Origin: Proteobacteria bacterium ST_bin11
Lineage (GTDB): Bacteria > Pseudomonadota > Gammaproteobacteria > Methylococcales > Methylomonadaceae
Direction: 5' to 3'
NCBI GenBank assembly: GCA_002083615.1
Contig: MSXO01000008.1
Span: forward strand, 1 to 64,000
DNA length: 64,000 nucleotides
Position numbers and translations under genes: made by a program. The notes beneath the pieces were generated by a model. That model saw only the letters and a list, made by a program, of their open reading frames with translations, was not told the origin of the DNA and ran no database searches. Position 1 is the stretch's first letter. Every line of letters begins with the position of its first letter. This document shows positions 1 to 8,837 of this stretch, piece by piece.

Positions 1-137
1 GGGCGGAATGGAGCCTTACGTTAATCTCAAATTTCAAAAGGAATGAAAATTTAAGACGACAACTATTGTGACGCGGGGGGCAGCGGAGCGGAGTTATTTA
101 ACCAGTCGCTTAACTTTGAAGCCATTTTGTGACAATG

Positions 138-171
138 AAAAAGTTCCGGGCGGGTTGGATAACCCGCCCGG
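138..171 (-). terminator. Rho-independent terminator of pntAB
   Basis: An 11-bp perfect GC-rich stem (146-156 with 161-171, loop GGAT) is followed on the minus strand by a T-run (the A-run at 138-142). It lies about 85 bp downstream of the pntB stop, in the right orientation to end the pntAB transcript. The rest of 1-256 shows no convincing gene. Confidence 0.8.
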
Positions 172-256
172 TAACCAAGATAAACCCGCCATACGCACGA
201 AGGTTATTGACAACGACCTCGTTGGTAATTTCGGGGGACGATGCTTTTCTTAAGCT

Positions 257-1645
257 TTAACCCTGCAAAGCCTTCAACAATCCCTGCAATTTATCGTTGG
301 CATCGCCGAACAGCATGCGGGTGTTGTCATGCACAAACAGCGGGTTACCGACGCCGGCGTAACCGGAGGCCATGGAGCGTTTCAGCACGATGGTGCTTGC
401 ACCTTTCCAGCATTCCAGCACCGGCATGCCGGCTATCGGGCTGTTCGGGTCGTCCAAGGCCGATGGATTGACGATGTCGTTGGCGCCGATGACGATGGAG
501 ACATCGACATGCGGGAAGTCTTCGTTGATTTCGTCCATTTCAAACACAATGTCATACGGCACTTTCGCTTCAGCGAGCAACACATTCATATGCCCCGGCA
601 TCCTTCCTGCGACCGGATGGATGGCAAAGCGAACTTTTTTGCCGCGACTGGTCAGGAATTTGGTGATTTCGTTGACCGTGTGCTGCGCTTGCGCCACGGC
701 CATGCCATAGCCGGGGATAATCACGATATCTTTGGCATCCAGCAACAGTTGCGCGGTTTCTTCAACTTCAATCGGCTGCACATCGCCGACCACTTCCGCC
801 GCTTCACCGCCCGCGCTACCAAAGCCGCCGGCAATTACGCTGAGAAAGTGTCGATTCATGGCGCGGCACATGATGTAACTCAGAATCGCGCCGCTGGAGC
901 CCACCAAAGCGCCGGTGACGATCAGCAAGTCATTGCTGAGCATGAAGCCGGTAGCGGCCGCGGCCCAGCCGGAATAGCTGTTCAACATCGATACCACTAC
1001 CGGCATGTCGGCGCCGCCGATGGCCATCACCATGTGTACGCCAAATACCAGGGCGATAACGGTCATGATCGCCAGCGGAATCATCCCGCCGCCGCTTTCC
1101 GCTGCACTCAAAAAGCTGCCGCCCCAGATCACGGTAGCGACCAACATCGCCAGATTCAACCAATGCCGCGCGGGCAACAAGATCGGTTTGCCGCTAATGC
1201 GACCGCAGAGCTTGCCGAAGGCGATGACCGAACCGGAAAATGTCACCGCACCAATAAATATACCGATGTAGGTTTCTACTTCGTGGATGGTTTTTTCGGC
1301 GCCGACCAAACTGTTGGAATGATCCATGGCGTTGGCGTAACCGACTAATACCGCCGCCATACCGACCAAGCTGTGCATCAATGCCACCAGCTCCGGCATT
1401 TGCGTCATTTCCACCTTGGCGGCGGCTTTGGTGCCAATGAAGCCACCGATCAGCAGGGCAATCGTCAGTATCACGTAGGCGGTCACGCTGCCGCCGAATA
1501 CCGTGGCGGCAATCGCAATCGCCATGCCGGTCATCCCGTAATAGTTGCCTCGGCGCGCAGTGTCTTGCTTGCTTAGGCCGCTGAGGCTGAGTATGAATAG
1601 AATCGAGGCTGCGATGTACGCCATCGTAACTAGACCGTTTGACAT
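257..1645 (-). CDS. pntB: NAD(P) transhydrogenase beta subunit PntB
   Basis: Membrane and NADP(H)-binding subunit of the proton-translocating transhydrogenase, which uses the proton gradient to make NADPH from NADH. The 462-residue protein has a long N-terminal hydrophobic part with about nine helices. A C-terminal NADP-binding domain follows, with the motifs GYGMAVAQAQ and HPVAGRMPGHMN. The ATG at 1645 is preferred over an upstream in-frame codon because AAGGAGAGCT sits just ahead of it and the protein then begins MSNGLVTM as in the family. It lies 10 bp behind pntA. In a methylotroph this enzyme is a plausible NADPH source for assimilation. Confidence 0.97.
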   Translation of the reverse strand: MSNGLVTMAYIAASILFILSLSGLSKQDTARRGNYYGMTGMAIAIAATVFGGSVTAYVILTIALLIGGFIGTKAAAKVEMTQMPELVALMHSLVGMAAVLVGYANAMDHSNSLVGAEKTIHEVETYIGIFIGAVTFSGSVIAFGKLCGRISGKPILLPARHWLNLAMLVATVIWGGSFLSAAESGGGMIPLAIMTVIALVFGVHMVMAIGGADMPVVVSMLNSYSGWAAAATGFMLSNDLLIVTGALVGSSGAILSYIMCRAMNRHFLSVIAGGFGSAGGEAAEVVGDVQPIEVEETAQLLLDAKDIVIIPGYGMAVAQAQHTVNEITKFLTSRGKKVRFAIHPVAGRMPGHMNVLLAEAKVPYDIVFEMDEINEDFPHVDVSIVIGANDIVNPSALDDPNSPIAGMPVLECWKGASTIVLKRSMASGYAGVGNPLFVHDNTRMLFGDANDKLQGLLKALQG

Positions 1646-1655
1646 GTAGCTCTCC

Positions 1656-3212
1656 TTATTTTCTAAACATTTCAAGCATGCGGCGCGTCACGAGAAAGCC
1701 GCCGGCAATATTGATGGATGCGATCAGAATGGCCACCGCCGACAAAATGCCGATTACCGAGTCAGGCGAGGACACCTGCACCAGAGCACCGATCACGATG
1801 ATGCCACTGATGGCGTTAGTCACGCTCATTAATGGCGTGTGCAACGACGGTGAGACGTTCCAAATCACCTGATATCCGACAAAGCAAGCCAACACAAACA
1901 CCGTGAAGTGCGACAAAAACGAGGTAGGGGCCGTCGCGCCGACCGCAAAAAACACCAGAGCAGCCAATGCAATTGGCAGCCATTGTTTTATCGGTTCCGG
2001 TATTAGGGATTTGGTTTCGACAGTGGTTACCGCTTCGGTCGCTGCCGCCTGTTTGGGCGCGGCAGATAGTTTGGGCGGTGGTGGTGGCCAGGTGATATTG
2101 CCTTCCTGAATCACCGTCGCGCCGCGAATCACCTCGTCCTCCATATTGATGACGGTGTTGCCGTCTTTGTCGGGGGTGAGGTCGGTGAGCAGATGCCGCA
2201 AATTGGTGGCGTAAAGTTGGCTGGATTGATTGGCCAAGCGGCTGGGCAAATTGGTGTAACCAATGATAGTCACATCGTGTTTCACCACTACCTGATTTTT
2301 CTCGGTCAAGGCACAGTTACCACCTTGTTCGGCTGCCAAATCCACGATCACGCTGCCGGGTTTCATCGATGCCACCATCTCGGCGGTAATCAGTTCCGGT
2401 GCGGGTTTGCCGGGAATCAAAGCGGTGGTGACGATGATGTCCACTTCCTTGGCTTGCTGGGCAAACAAAGCCATCTCCGCTTCGATAAATTCTTTGGACA
2501 TGGTTTTGGCGTAACCGCCGCTGCCCGAGCCGTCTTCCTGGAAATCCAGCATTAGAAACTCGGCGTCCATGCTTTCGATTTGCTCTTTCACTTCCGGGCG
2601 GGTATCGAAGGCGCGGACGATAGCGCCCATGCCTTTGGCGGCGCCGATGGCTGCTAGTCCGGCCACGCCGGCACCAATCACCAATACTTTGGCGGGCGGG
2701 ATTTTACCGGCAGCAGTGATCTGACCGGTGAAGAAGCGGCCAAAATGCTGGGCGGCTTCCACTATTGCCCGATAACCGGCGATGTTGGCCATGGAGCTGA
2801 GTGCGTCCATTTTTTGGGCGCGGGACATACGTGGCACGCTGTCCATCGCCAATACCGACACTTTTTTTGCTGCCAGTTTTTGCATCAGCGCTTCGTTTTG
2901 GGCCGGCCAGATGAAGCTGATTAATTGTTGGCCTTCTCGTAGCAAGTCGACTTCGTCGATAGCCAGTTGCGGATGAAATTCGGGCGCGCGGACTTTCATG
3001 ACAATGTCGCTGTTTTGCCATAATTCCTGTGCTGAACCGACGATCTGCGCCCCTGCGGCGCGGTATGCATCGTCGGAAATATTGGCATTGTCGCCCGCAC
3101 CACTTTCCACCAAGACTTCAAAGCCGAGTTTAATGATTTTTTCTGCGGCGTCTGGCGTCGTGGCGACGCGCTTTTCGCCGTCGTGAACTTCTTTGGGCAC
3201 ACCGATTTTCAT
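1656..3212 (-). CDS. pntA: NAD(P) transhydrogenase alpha subunit PntA
   Basis: NAD(H)-binding subunit of the transhydrogenase. At 518 residues it is the one-chain, E. coli-type alpha subunit, not the split alpha1/alpha2 form. The N-terminal domain starts MKIGVPKEVHDGEKRVA, typical of the alanine dehydrogenase/PntA fold. A dinucleotide-binding GAGVAGLAAIGAAKGMGA motif lies near residues 175-192. A proline-rich linker (PPPPPKLSAAPKQ, about 375-390) leads to a C-terminal membrane part of four helices. AGGAGA precedes the ATG. It is the first gene of pntAB and is divergent from the diguanylate cyclase gene; the 158-bp gap should hold both promoters. Confidence 0.97.
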   Translation of the reverse strand: MKIGVPKEVHDGEKRVATTPDAAEKIIKLGFEVLVESGAGDNANISDDAYRAAGAQIVGSAQELWQNSDIVMKVRAPEFHPQLAIDEVDLLREGQQLISFIWPAQNEALMQKLAAKKVSVLAMDSVPRMSRAQKMDALSSMANIAGYRAIVEAAQHFGRFFTGQITAAGKIPPAKVLVIGAGVAGLAAIGAAKGMGAIVRAFDTRPEVKEQIESMDAEFLMLDFQEDGSGSGGYAKTMSKEFIEAEMALFAQQAKEVDIIVTTALIPGKPAPELITAEMVASMKPGSVIVDLAAEQGGNCALTEKNQVVVKHDVTIIGYTNLPSRLANQSSQLYATNLRHLLTDLTPDKDGNTVINMEDEVIRGATVIQEGNITWPPPPPKLSAAPKQAAATEAVTTVETKSLIPEPIKQWLPIALAALVFFAVGATAPTSFLSHFTVFVLACFVGYQVIWNVSPSLHTPLMSVTNAISGIIVIGALVQVSSPDSVIGILSAVAILIASINIAGGFLVTRRMLEMFRK

Positions 3213-3370
3213 AATTTCTCCTGTGATTTGGAGGGGAATAACGGATTGTTATTACACTAAAAAGCCAGCGGGCGAGGATAGGGGATTGAACCGGTTTTAT
3301 CAATTGTTTTCTGTGGGCGTAACGAATTACGCTAAAATCCGTGGGTCTGCTTAAGCCAACTAAAATAATA

Positions 3371-4297
3371 ATGAGAATATTGGTGGTCGATGATAGCAAA
3401 ACGATCAGGCAACTGGTTGCCGAATGCCTAAAGGAAATGGGGCATGCGGTGGCTTATGCCGAAAACGGAGCTGAAGCCTTGCAATATGTCGGAGACCATG
3501 GTGTGGACTTGATTTTGATGGATGTGGAGATGCCGTTTCTCAGCGGTTTCGAAGCCACGAAAGCCATCCGAGAGTTGAAAAAAGCCGACTGGTTTCCGAT
3601 TGTTTTTTTAACCATGCACGACGATGACAAATCGTTTGCCAACGGCATTTTGGCCGGTGGCGATGCTTATTTGCCTAAGCCGCTGAATCCCAACCGTTTG
3701 CGTCTTACCGTGATTGCGATGGAGCGGATTTACGTGATGCGGCAAAAACTGCAAACAACCCAACGGGAATTGCAGGCCGCCAATCAGGAATTGGAGCGCT
3801 TGTCATTGCGCGATCAATTGACCGGTTTGGGCAACCGTCGCCATTTCGATAGTAATCTTGCCATGCAGTTTGCGCTGTCCCGCCGCAATAAATCGCCTTT
3901 GTCTTTAATCATGTGCGATATCGATTACTTTAAAAATTACAACGATTCCTTAGGTCACCCACAAGGCGATACATGTTTGATTGAGGTGGCGAAAACCATG
4001 AGGGCGCAGTTGCAACGCAACAGCGATTTACTGTGCCGCTATGGTGGCGAGGAGTTTGTAGCGATCTTGCCAGATACCTGTTTAAACGATGCCCGGGTAT
4101 TGGCTGAAAATATTCGCCGTCAAGTTTTCGAAACCAACATTGTTTACGGCGAGCCTGAAACGCGACGCGTTAGCTTGAGTTTGGGCGTGGCAACCTATGT
4201 CGGCCAGTATAAAACAGAGCTTGAGATGATCGAAGCGGCGGATGCGTCTTTGTACAAGGCCAAGCAAAATGGCCGTAATCGGGTGGAAATAACTTAG
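3371..4297 (+). CDS. Response regulator with GGDEF diguanylate cyclase domain
   Basis: Predicted to make cyclic di-GMP in response to phosphorylation. A receiver domain (about 1-120) has the acidic pair D7-D8, phospho-acceptor D51 (LILMDVEM) and the conserved lysine in LPKPLN. A short coiled linker (LQTTQRELQAANQELERL) leads to a GGDEF domain with an intact active site RYGGEEF. An RxxD inhibitory site (RNSD) lies exactly five residues before it, so product inhibition is expected. I chose the ATG at 3371; a GTG ten codons earlier is possible. No histidine kinase gene is adjacent. It ends 3 bp before the next gene and may be co-transcribed with the H4MPT synthase gene. Confidence 0.93.
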   Translation: MRILVVDDSKTIRQLVAECLKEMGHAVAYAENGAEALQYVGDHGVDLILMDVEMPFLSGFEATKAIRELKKADWFPIVFLTMHDDDKSFANGILAGGDAYLPKPLNPNRLRLTVIAMERIYVMRQKLQTTQRELQAANQELERLSLRDQLTGLGNRRHFDSNLAMQFALSRRNKSPLSLIMCDIDYFKNYNDSLGHPQGDTCLIEVAKTMRAQLQRNSDLLCRYGGEEFVAILPDTCLNDARVLAENIRRQVFETNIVYGEPETRRVSLSLGVATYVGQYKTELEMIEAADASLYKAKQNGRNRVEIT

Positions 4298-4300
4298 GCC

Positions 4301-5227
4301 GTGTATTTAGCCAAAGACTTTCTCGAAACTGCGGAAGGTTTGATTTTCGCGGTAGTCGCCGACGGCCATGAAAACGGCAAGGTCTTGTGTTTTCTGCGCT
4401 ATTTGTGTCTGGAGGGTGTCTGGCGCAAGGTTGATACCGAGCTGGCGAATAGCTATCTTGACCAATATTGTCCGCAGTATTTGCATTATTCGGCATTGCG
4501 CGACGCGCACTTACATGCTGTGCCGCTTGCTAAGATTGCTAAGCATTACCAGTGCCGACAAGGTTTGCAGCAGTTGTTGCTTGAGGAGCCTAGGGATCCT
4601 GTATTAGCCGACCTGCATGCGCTATGGGGTTTATTGCAGGAGAATGGCTTGGCGCTCAGCCACTTTGGCGTGACCGGTTCCCTGCTTGTCGGTATGCAAA
4701 AGCACGGTTCCGATATCGATCTGGTCTGTTATGACCGTAGCGAGTTTCATCGTGCGCGCACTATCGTCCAGGCCTTGATAGCCGCCGATTGTTGTCAGGC
4801 GCTGAGCGTTATGGATTGGTTGGAAGCTTACAAGCGGCGGGCATGCGATTTTGCTTTTGATCAATATGTTTGGCATGAACAGCGCAAATACAACAAGGCT
4901 ATGATCAACGGGCGTAAATTCGATTTATCGTTGGTGCTTGCTGAGCGGGAAGCAAAAGACAAGCGTTACCGTAAATTGGGTTTTATCAGGATCGATGCAG
5001 AAGTCAGCGACGATCAATGCAGTTTCGATTATCCGGCGCAATTCGCCATCCGGCACCCGCAAGTGGATAGCGTGGTATGTTTTACTGCAACGTATATCGG
5101 TCAGGCGCAAGCTGGCGAGCGGGTTAGGGTGGCTGGGCAGTTAGAAGTCGATCAACACGGTAATCACCGTATAGTGGTTGGGGCTAGCCGAGAAGCCATT
5201 GGCGAATTTATCCAGGTAATTCGGTGA
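4301..5227 (+). CDS. Nucleotidyltransferase-fold protein, function unknown
   Basis: A 308-residue cytoplasmic protein starting with GTG. Its centre (about 125-150) carries a polymerase-beta-type nucleotidyltransferase signature: GSLLVGMQKHGSDIDLV, a GS turn followed by D-x-D. The flanking N-terminal 115 and C-terminal 150 residues are not recognised; the C-terminal end looks beta-rich. The start lies 3 bp after the cyclase stop and the end overlaps the HAD gene by 4 bp (GTGA), so it is almost certainly translated with it. The link to the downstream H4MPT synthase suggests a role in the same pathway, but this is inference; the substrate cannot be read from the sequence. Confidence 0.8.
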   Translation: MYLAKDFLETAEGLIFAVVADGHENGKVLCFLRYLCLEGVWRKVDTELANSYLDQYCPQYLHYSALRDAHLHAVPLAKIAKHYQCRQGLQQLLLEEPRDPVLADLHALWGLLQENGLALSHFGVTGSLLVGMQKHGSDIDLVCYDRSEFHRARTIVQALIAADCCQALSVMDWLEAYKRRACDFAFDQYVWHEQRKYNKAMINGRKFDLSLVLAEREAKDKRYRKLGFIRIDAEVSDDQCSFDYPAQFAIRHPQVDSVVCFTATYIGQAQAGERVRVAGQLEVDQHGNHRIVVGASREAIGEFIQVIR

Positions 5228-5901
5228 AACAGCAGTCCTGGCGCGCGATCATTTTCGATATGGATGGTCTTGTTTTAGACACAGAACCGACTTACGTACA
5301 GGCTTGGCGGATGGCAGCCGCCGAGCTTGGGTTTAGTATGCCGACCGCATTTTGGGATGGCTTGTCCGGTTGCTCGGGAAAGACCGTGACGCAGCGTTTG
5401 CAGGATCAATGCGGGGTAGGATTGGAACTGGAAAGGTTTCAGCAGTTAAGCAGCGTTTACTGGCTCGCGCATGTTCAACAGCGCGGTATCGGGGTAAAAC
5501 CCGGTTTTTTTGCCGTATTAAACCTAATTACTCGGTACGCTTTGCCGTTCTGCTTGGCAACCAACAGTCCGCTGGCGGCGGCGCACCAATGTTTAGCCTG
5601 GGCCGGATTGTCGGATGTTTTTCCACTTATTGTCGCTGGCGACTCGGTGAGCAGTGCTAAACCTGCCCCGGATATTTTTTTGCGGGCATCCGCCGAATTG
5701 GTGAAACCGATTCAAAACTGTTTGGTACTCGAAGACTCGCCGATAGGTATCCGTGCCGCGCTGGCCGCTGGCGCGCCTTGCATTTTTGTGCCGTCTATAC
5801 AACCAGCGGATGCGTGGGCCGCCGCACACGCCGATTATCTGTTAGACGATTTGCAACAGGTGGCCGATTTTATCTCGGCCCGTAAACATCATCCGCTATA
5901 A
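5224..5901 (+). CDS. HAD-superfamily phosphatase/phosphomutase-like hydrolase
   Basis: Haloacid dehalogenase-type phosphohydrolase of the beta-phosphoglucomutase-like subgroup, 225 residues. Motif I is FDMDGLVLDTEP at the N-terminus (nucleophile and acid/base aspartates present). Motif II is LATNSP, the motif III lysine is in SSAKPAPDIF, and motif IV is VLEDSPIGI. A helical cap sits between motifs I and II. The GTG start overlaps the preceding gene by 4 bp and the stop is 13 bp before the H4MPT synthase gene. A sugar-phosphate or cofactor-intermediate phosphatase role is possible; the exact substrate is unknown. Confidence 0.9.
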   Translation: MKQQSWRAIIFDMDGLVLDTEPTYVQAWRMAAAELGFSMPTAFWDGLSGCSGKTVTQRLQDQCGVGLELERFQQLSSVYWLAHVQQRGIGVKPGFFAVLNLITRYALPFCLATNSPLAAAHQCLAWAGLSDVFPLIVAGDSVSSAKPAPDIFLRASAELVKPIQNCLVLEDSPIGIRAALAAGAPCIFVPSIQPADAWAAAHADYLLDDLQQVADFISARKHHPL

Positions 5902-5914
5902 TGCGGAGCTCTTA

Positions 5915-6895
5915 TTGTCAGATGGAATCCAGGTGGTGAAAGCGCGGTACCAAACAGTGACGGTGATAGCTCCCGCTCGATTGCACATGGGCTTTATCGA
6001 TTTAAGCGGTGGATTGGGGCGGCATTTCGGTAGCATCGGTTTGGCGCTGAATGAAATTAACACCCGCCTGAACATTACCGCTGCGGATAGCTTGCACGTG
6101 ACTGGCCCATCCGCTGAGCGGGCTTTGAAATGTACCCGGCAATTTTGTCAGTTGTTGGGGGTTTCCGATTTACTCAGCATTACTATTGAAAATGCTATTC
6201 CGGAGCATATAGGGCTTGGGTCGGGCACGCAAATGGCTTTGGCTGTCGGTGCCGGGTTGAATGCGTTTTATGGTTTGGGACTGTCGGTACGGGAAATAGC
6301 TCAGCTTTCTGATCGGGGCGCGCGCTCAGGCATCGGTATCGGTATCTTTGAAAAAGGCGGCTTGGTGGTGGACGGCGGCCGTGGGCCTGAAACCAAGACG
6401 CCACCGATCATAACCCAGATGGCTGTGCCTGAAGACTGGCGGTTTATTTTGGTATTTGATCAGCGCGGTCAAGGGTTGCACGGCGAGCAAGAAATCAGCG
6501 CTTTTCAGCAGTTGCCGCCGTTTCCGCAAGCGCAGGCAGAGCGCCTATGCTACTTGCTGCTGATGCAGGGCTTGCCGGCGCTGGCTGAGCATGATCTGCT
6601 TAAATTTGGTGAAGTGATTACCTCGTTACAGCAAGCGGTCGGCGATCATTTCGCGCCGGTGCAGGGCGGAATGTTTACCAGCCCGGATGTCGCAGGGGCT
6701 ATGGCAACCCTGGCAGCACAAGGTGCGGTGGCGGTCGGGCAAACCTCTTGGGGCCCGACTGGATTTTGCGCGGTAGCCAGTCACGAGCGGGCTTTGGCAT
6801 TGCAAGGTCTTTTGGAGCAGCAATTTGCCGCATCGCCTTTGTCTTTCTTGATAGCCAGCGCCAGAAATGACACTGCGGATATTCTCGTAAGCTAG
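5915..6895 (+). CDS. Beta-ribofuranosylaminobenzene 5'-phosphate synthase (MptG-type)
   Basis: First committed enzyme of methanopterin biosynthesis: it condenses PRPP with p-aminobenzoate (4-hydroxybenzoate in methanogens) with loss of CO2 and pyrophosphate. The 326-residue protein has the GHMP-kinase-like fold of the family: VIAPARLHMGFIDLSGG at the N-terminus, the glycine loop GLGSGTQ at 100-106, then IGIFEKGGLVVDGG. The start is TTG at 5915; GTG codons at 5933 and 5936 are alternatives and no in-frame ATG fits. It is the last gene of the run from 3371. H4MPT carries formaldehyde to formate in methylotrophic bacteria, so this gene is a strong pointer to lifestyle. Confidence 0.93.
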   Translation: MSDGIQVVKARYQTVTVIAPARLHMGFIDLSGGLGRHFGSIGLALNEINTRLNITAADSLHVTGPSAERALKCTRQFCQLLGVSDLLSITIENAIPEHIGLGSGTQMALAVGAGLNAFYGLGLSVREIAQLSDRGARSGIGIGIFEKGGLVVDGGRGPETKTPPIITQMAVPEDWRFILVFDQRGQGLHGEQEISAFQQLPPFPQAQAERLCYLLLMQGLPALAEHDLLKFGEVITSLQQAVGDHFAPVQGGMFTSPDVAGAMATLAAQGAVAVGQTSWGPTGFCAVASHERALALQGLLEQQFAASPLSFLIASARNDTADILVS

Positions 6896-6900
6896 GCGGG

Positions 6901-7212
6901 TTAGCTCACGACGTGCTCGGCGCTATCACTGACTTGTCGGTTATCCGTCCACGAGGCTGTTATTTTGTCGCCAGTGGTGGCCGTTTTTGAGCGGATCGTA
7001 AAAAACGGATTCTTTGAAACACTGCCAGCTAGATTACAGGTAAAGATAACCTGCCCATTCAGTTTAAGCACTAATTGCTCAATAAAATGAGCGGGAATGA
7101 GCTCGCCATTCAAATCGCGGTTGCGGCCGTTTTCCATAGGATGGGAAATCAGTAATTTGATCTCTGTAATTCCGTCTAGGCGTTGGCTTCTAATTTTAAT
7201 CGAGTTAGCCAT
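6901..7212 (-). CDS. soxZ: Sulfur-carrier complex protein SoxZ
   Basis: Partner subunit of SoxY in the periplasmic SoxYZ carrier, which holds thiosulfate-derived sulfur. It has 103 residues from the ATG at 7212 (MANSIKIRSQ), two bases after the soxY stop. The sequence keeps the family pattern IKLLISHPMENGRNRD, an immunoglobulin-like fold, and EQLVLKLNGQ. There is no signal peptide, as expected because SoxZ is exported with the Tat-dependent SoxY. The gene is convergent with the H4MPT synthase gene (5 bp between stops). No soxXABCD is in the window. Confidence 0.93.
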   Translation of the reverse strand: MANSIKIRSQRLDGITEIKLLISHPMENGRNRDLNGELIPAHFIEQLVLKLNGQVIFTCNLAGSVSKNPFFTIRSKTATTGDKITASWTDNRQVSDSAEHVVS

Positions 7213-7214
7213 AT

Positions 7215-7676
7215 TTACCCCGTCCCGCAACCACCGCGCATCACATTAACCCATCGTGCTGTGCGTAGCCATTCTCCGTTTCTCCGCGCCAACAGAATGA
7301 CGTTGCACGAGGCAGCTAATTTAACCCGGCCGGTTATCTGTGCAAGCAGCACAGGTGAAAGCTGAAATTCTGCGAGTAATGGCGTGGGGTTTTTATCGGC
7401 GAACAGAAAGATCGTCTCAATCCCATCTAGTTCAGAGGTGATACTTACCGGTACCACCGAGCCATCTTCCGCAATATCGGGCAGGATCAATTTAATGTTA
7501 TCGGTATCGCTTACCGCTAAATTTCCGATCACTTTTGCGAAGATTTTGCTGTAATCCTCAGCGGCAAAATACTCGGCTAGTCTGTCTGTATTAGCGTCTA
7601 CCGATTTGCCGGACAGTAAAGTGCCCAGCATCAAAATACCCGAATGCTTTAGAAATACGCGGCGTGAACTAGGCAT
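7215..7676 (-). CDS. soxY: Sulfur-carrier subunit SoxY
   Basis: Carries sulfur intermediates on a C-terminal cysteine arm. The 153-residue precursor starts with a twin-arginine-like signal (SSRRVFLKHSGILMLG). It ends in RGGCGTG, so the acceptor cysteine C150 is present in a slightly varied GGCGG-type tail. Two bases separate it from soxZ. The usual partner genes soxXA, soxB and soxCD are not nearby, so the pair may serve an incomplete Sox route or another sulfur-trafficking role. Confidence 0.93.
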   Translation of the reverse strand: MPSSRRVFLKHSGILMLGTLLSGKSVDANTDRLAEYFAAEDYSKIFAKVIGNLAVSDTDNIKLILPDIAEDGSVVPVSITSELDGIETIFLFADKNPTPLLAEFQLSPVLLAQITGRVKLAASCNVILLARRNGEWLRTARWVNVMRGGCGTG

Positions 7677-7798
7677 GAGTCTTTGAAACCTTAAGAAGTT
7701 TGACCTATATCAAAATAGATCAGCTGCCGTTTGTTATCTTTTTCGTCGCTGAACACGCTTCAGCGCCACCATCACAACCAACAAAAGGAAGGTAGAAA

Positions 7799-7993
7799 AT
7801 GAGTGAAGTACAAGAAAAAGATAATTTCTGGCTCTATATCGTCATTGCTGTCGTGTTAGCGGCTGGCGCTGTGCTGATCGTAAAAAATGCCGAGCATGAT
7901 AAATATGCTACTGCGGCAAAAAATATCGCCGAAGACTCCGCCAATTCCGCTTACCGCAATGATGTACTTCACAGCGGTGGCGCAACAAGATAA
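7799..7993 (+). CDS. Small single-helix membrane protein (paralogue of 35324-35509)
   Basis: A 64-residue protein with a good ribosome site (AAAGGAAGGT) before the ATG. It has a short charged N-terminus (SEVQEKDNF), one transmembrane helix (about 11-28) and a polar tail. The N-terminal half matches the small protein at 35324-35509: both have EV-(K)-QEKDNF-x-LY, then V-rich helix, then GA-x-L-x-VK. The tails diverge. I do not recognise a named family. It is divergent from soxYZ and is followed by a hairpin at 8041-8078, so it is probably a single-gene transcript. Confidence 0.75.
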   Translation: MSEVQEKDNFWLYIVIAVVLAAGAVLIVKNAEHDKYATAAKNIAEDSANSAYRNDVLHSGGATR

Positions 7994-8040
7994 GTGCTTT
8001 TCAGCTTTTCGGGAAATGTAATCTGCGTTTCCCAAATTCG

Positions 8041-8090
8041 CGGATTTTGGTGGGGCACCCGGCCCTCGTCAAAATCCGTTTCTGTTTCTG
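8041..8090. terminator. Probable bidirectional terminator hairpin
   Basis: CGGATTTTG at 8041-8049 pairs with CAAAATCCG at 8070-8078, followed by a T-rich run (TTTCTG repeats). It lies between convergent genes, the small membrane protein and the phosphorylase. The loop is long (about 20 bases) and itself GC-rich. Confidence 0.5.
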
Positions 8091-8096
8091 TTTCTG

Positions 8097-8837
8097 CTAG
8101 GCGTTAAACAATACCGTTGCTTTCAGCAAGGCGATGGCATTGGCCATGCCAACCGCTAAGTTTTTCTCGATCTCGGCCATGGTGGTGTCACCTTCGACCA
8201 CACCTGCCGCCCAATTGGCCACCACCGAGATATTTGCATAAGCCAGACCCAGTTCCCGCGCTAATGCGGCTTCCGGCATGCCGGTCATGCCCACCAAATC
8301 GCAACCGTCCTTAGCCATGCGCTTGATTTCGGCGACTGTTTCCAGTCGGGGGCCTTGGGTGCAGCCGTAGGTGCCTGAGGGAGTTGTCGAAATGTTTGCC
8401 TGTTCTGCGGCTTGCATAATGCGCGCGCGTAGCGACGGTGTATAGGGCTCGGTGAAATCGATATGCGTCACATGCTCCAGATTGTCGGCAAAAAACGTAT
8501 GTTCCCTGCCATAGCTGTAGTCTATTAGTTGATCGGGAATCGCAATAACGGCCGGTGCCATCTCAGTGCCGATGCCACCGACTGCGGCGACACCGATAAT
8601 CTCGGTAACGCCTAGTTCTTTTAAACCCCAGATGTTGGCGCGGTAGTTGATCTTGTGCGGCGGGATTTGATGTGGGTTGCCGTGTCTGGCCAGAAACACC
8701 AATTTCTGGCCGCTTAGCTCGCCAAGTAAATAAGCCGCGGACGGCTCGCCGAAGGGTGTGCTTACACGTTCTTCACCAGTGATTATTAAGTCTTCGATTT
8801 GGGTGAGGCCGGTGCCGCCTATGATCGCTACTGTCAT
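8097..8837 (-). CDS. S-methyl-5'-thioinosine/5'-methylthioadenosine phosphorylase family
   Basis: Purine nucleoside phosphorylase of the MTAP/MTIP family, 246 residues, acting on the methylthio-nucleoside left by polyamine synthesis. Family motifs are present: the N-terminal IIGGTGL, the phosphate-site ARHGNPHQIPPHKINYRANI, and a C-terminal GMTGMPEAALARELG. In Pseudomonas the gene next to nagZ encodes the thioinosine-specific enzyme, and the same neighbourhood is seen here, so I favour MTI phosphorylase. It overlaps the upstream phosphoribosyltransferase gene by 4 bp, so released hypoxanthine could be salvaged by its neighbour. Confidence 0.9.
   Translation of the reverse strand: MTVAIIGGTGLTQIEDLIITGEERVSTPFGEPSAAYLLGELSGQKLVFLARHGNPHQIPPHKINYRANIWGLKELGVTEIIGVAAVGGIGTEMAPAVIAIPDQLIDYSYGREHTFFADNLEHVTHIDFTEPYTPSLRARIMQAAEQANISTTPSGTYGCTQGPRLETVAEIKRMAKDGCDLVGMTGMPEAALARELGLAYANISVVANWAAGVVEGDTTMAEIEKNLAVGMANAIALLKATVLFNA

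Noticed and set aside
329..1348. A 339-codon open frame on the plus strand opposite pntB
   Set aside because: It is an antisense shadow of pntB; composition (His/Arg/Asp rich) and lack of a ribosome site speak against a gene.
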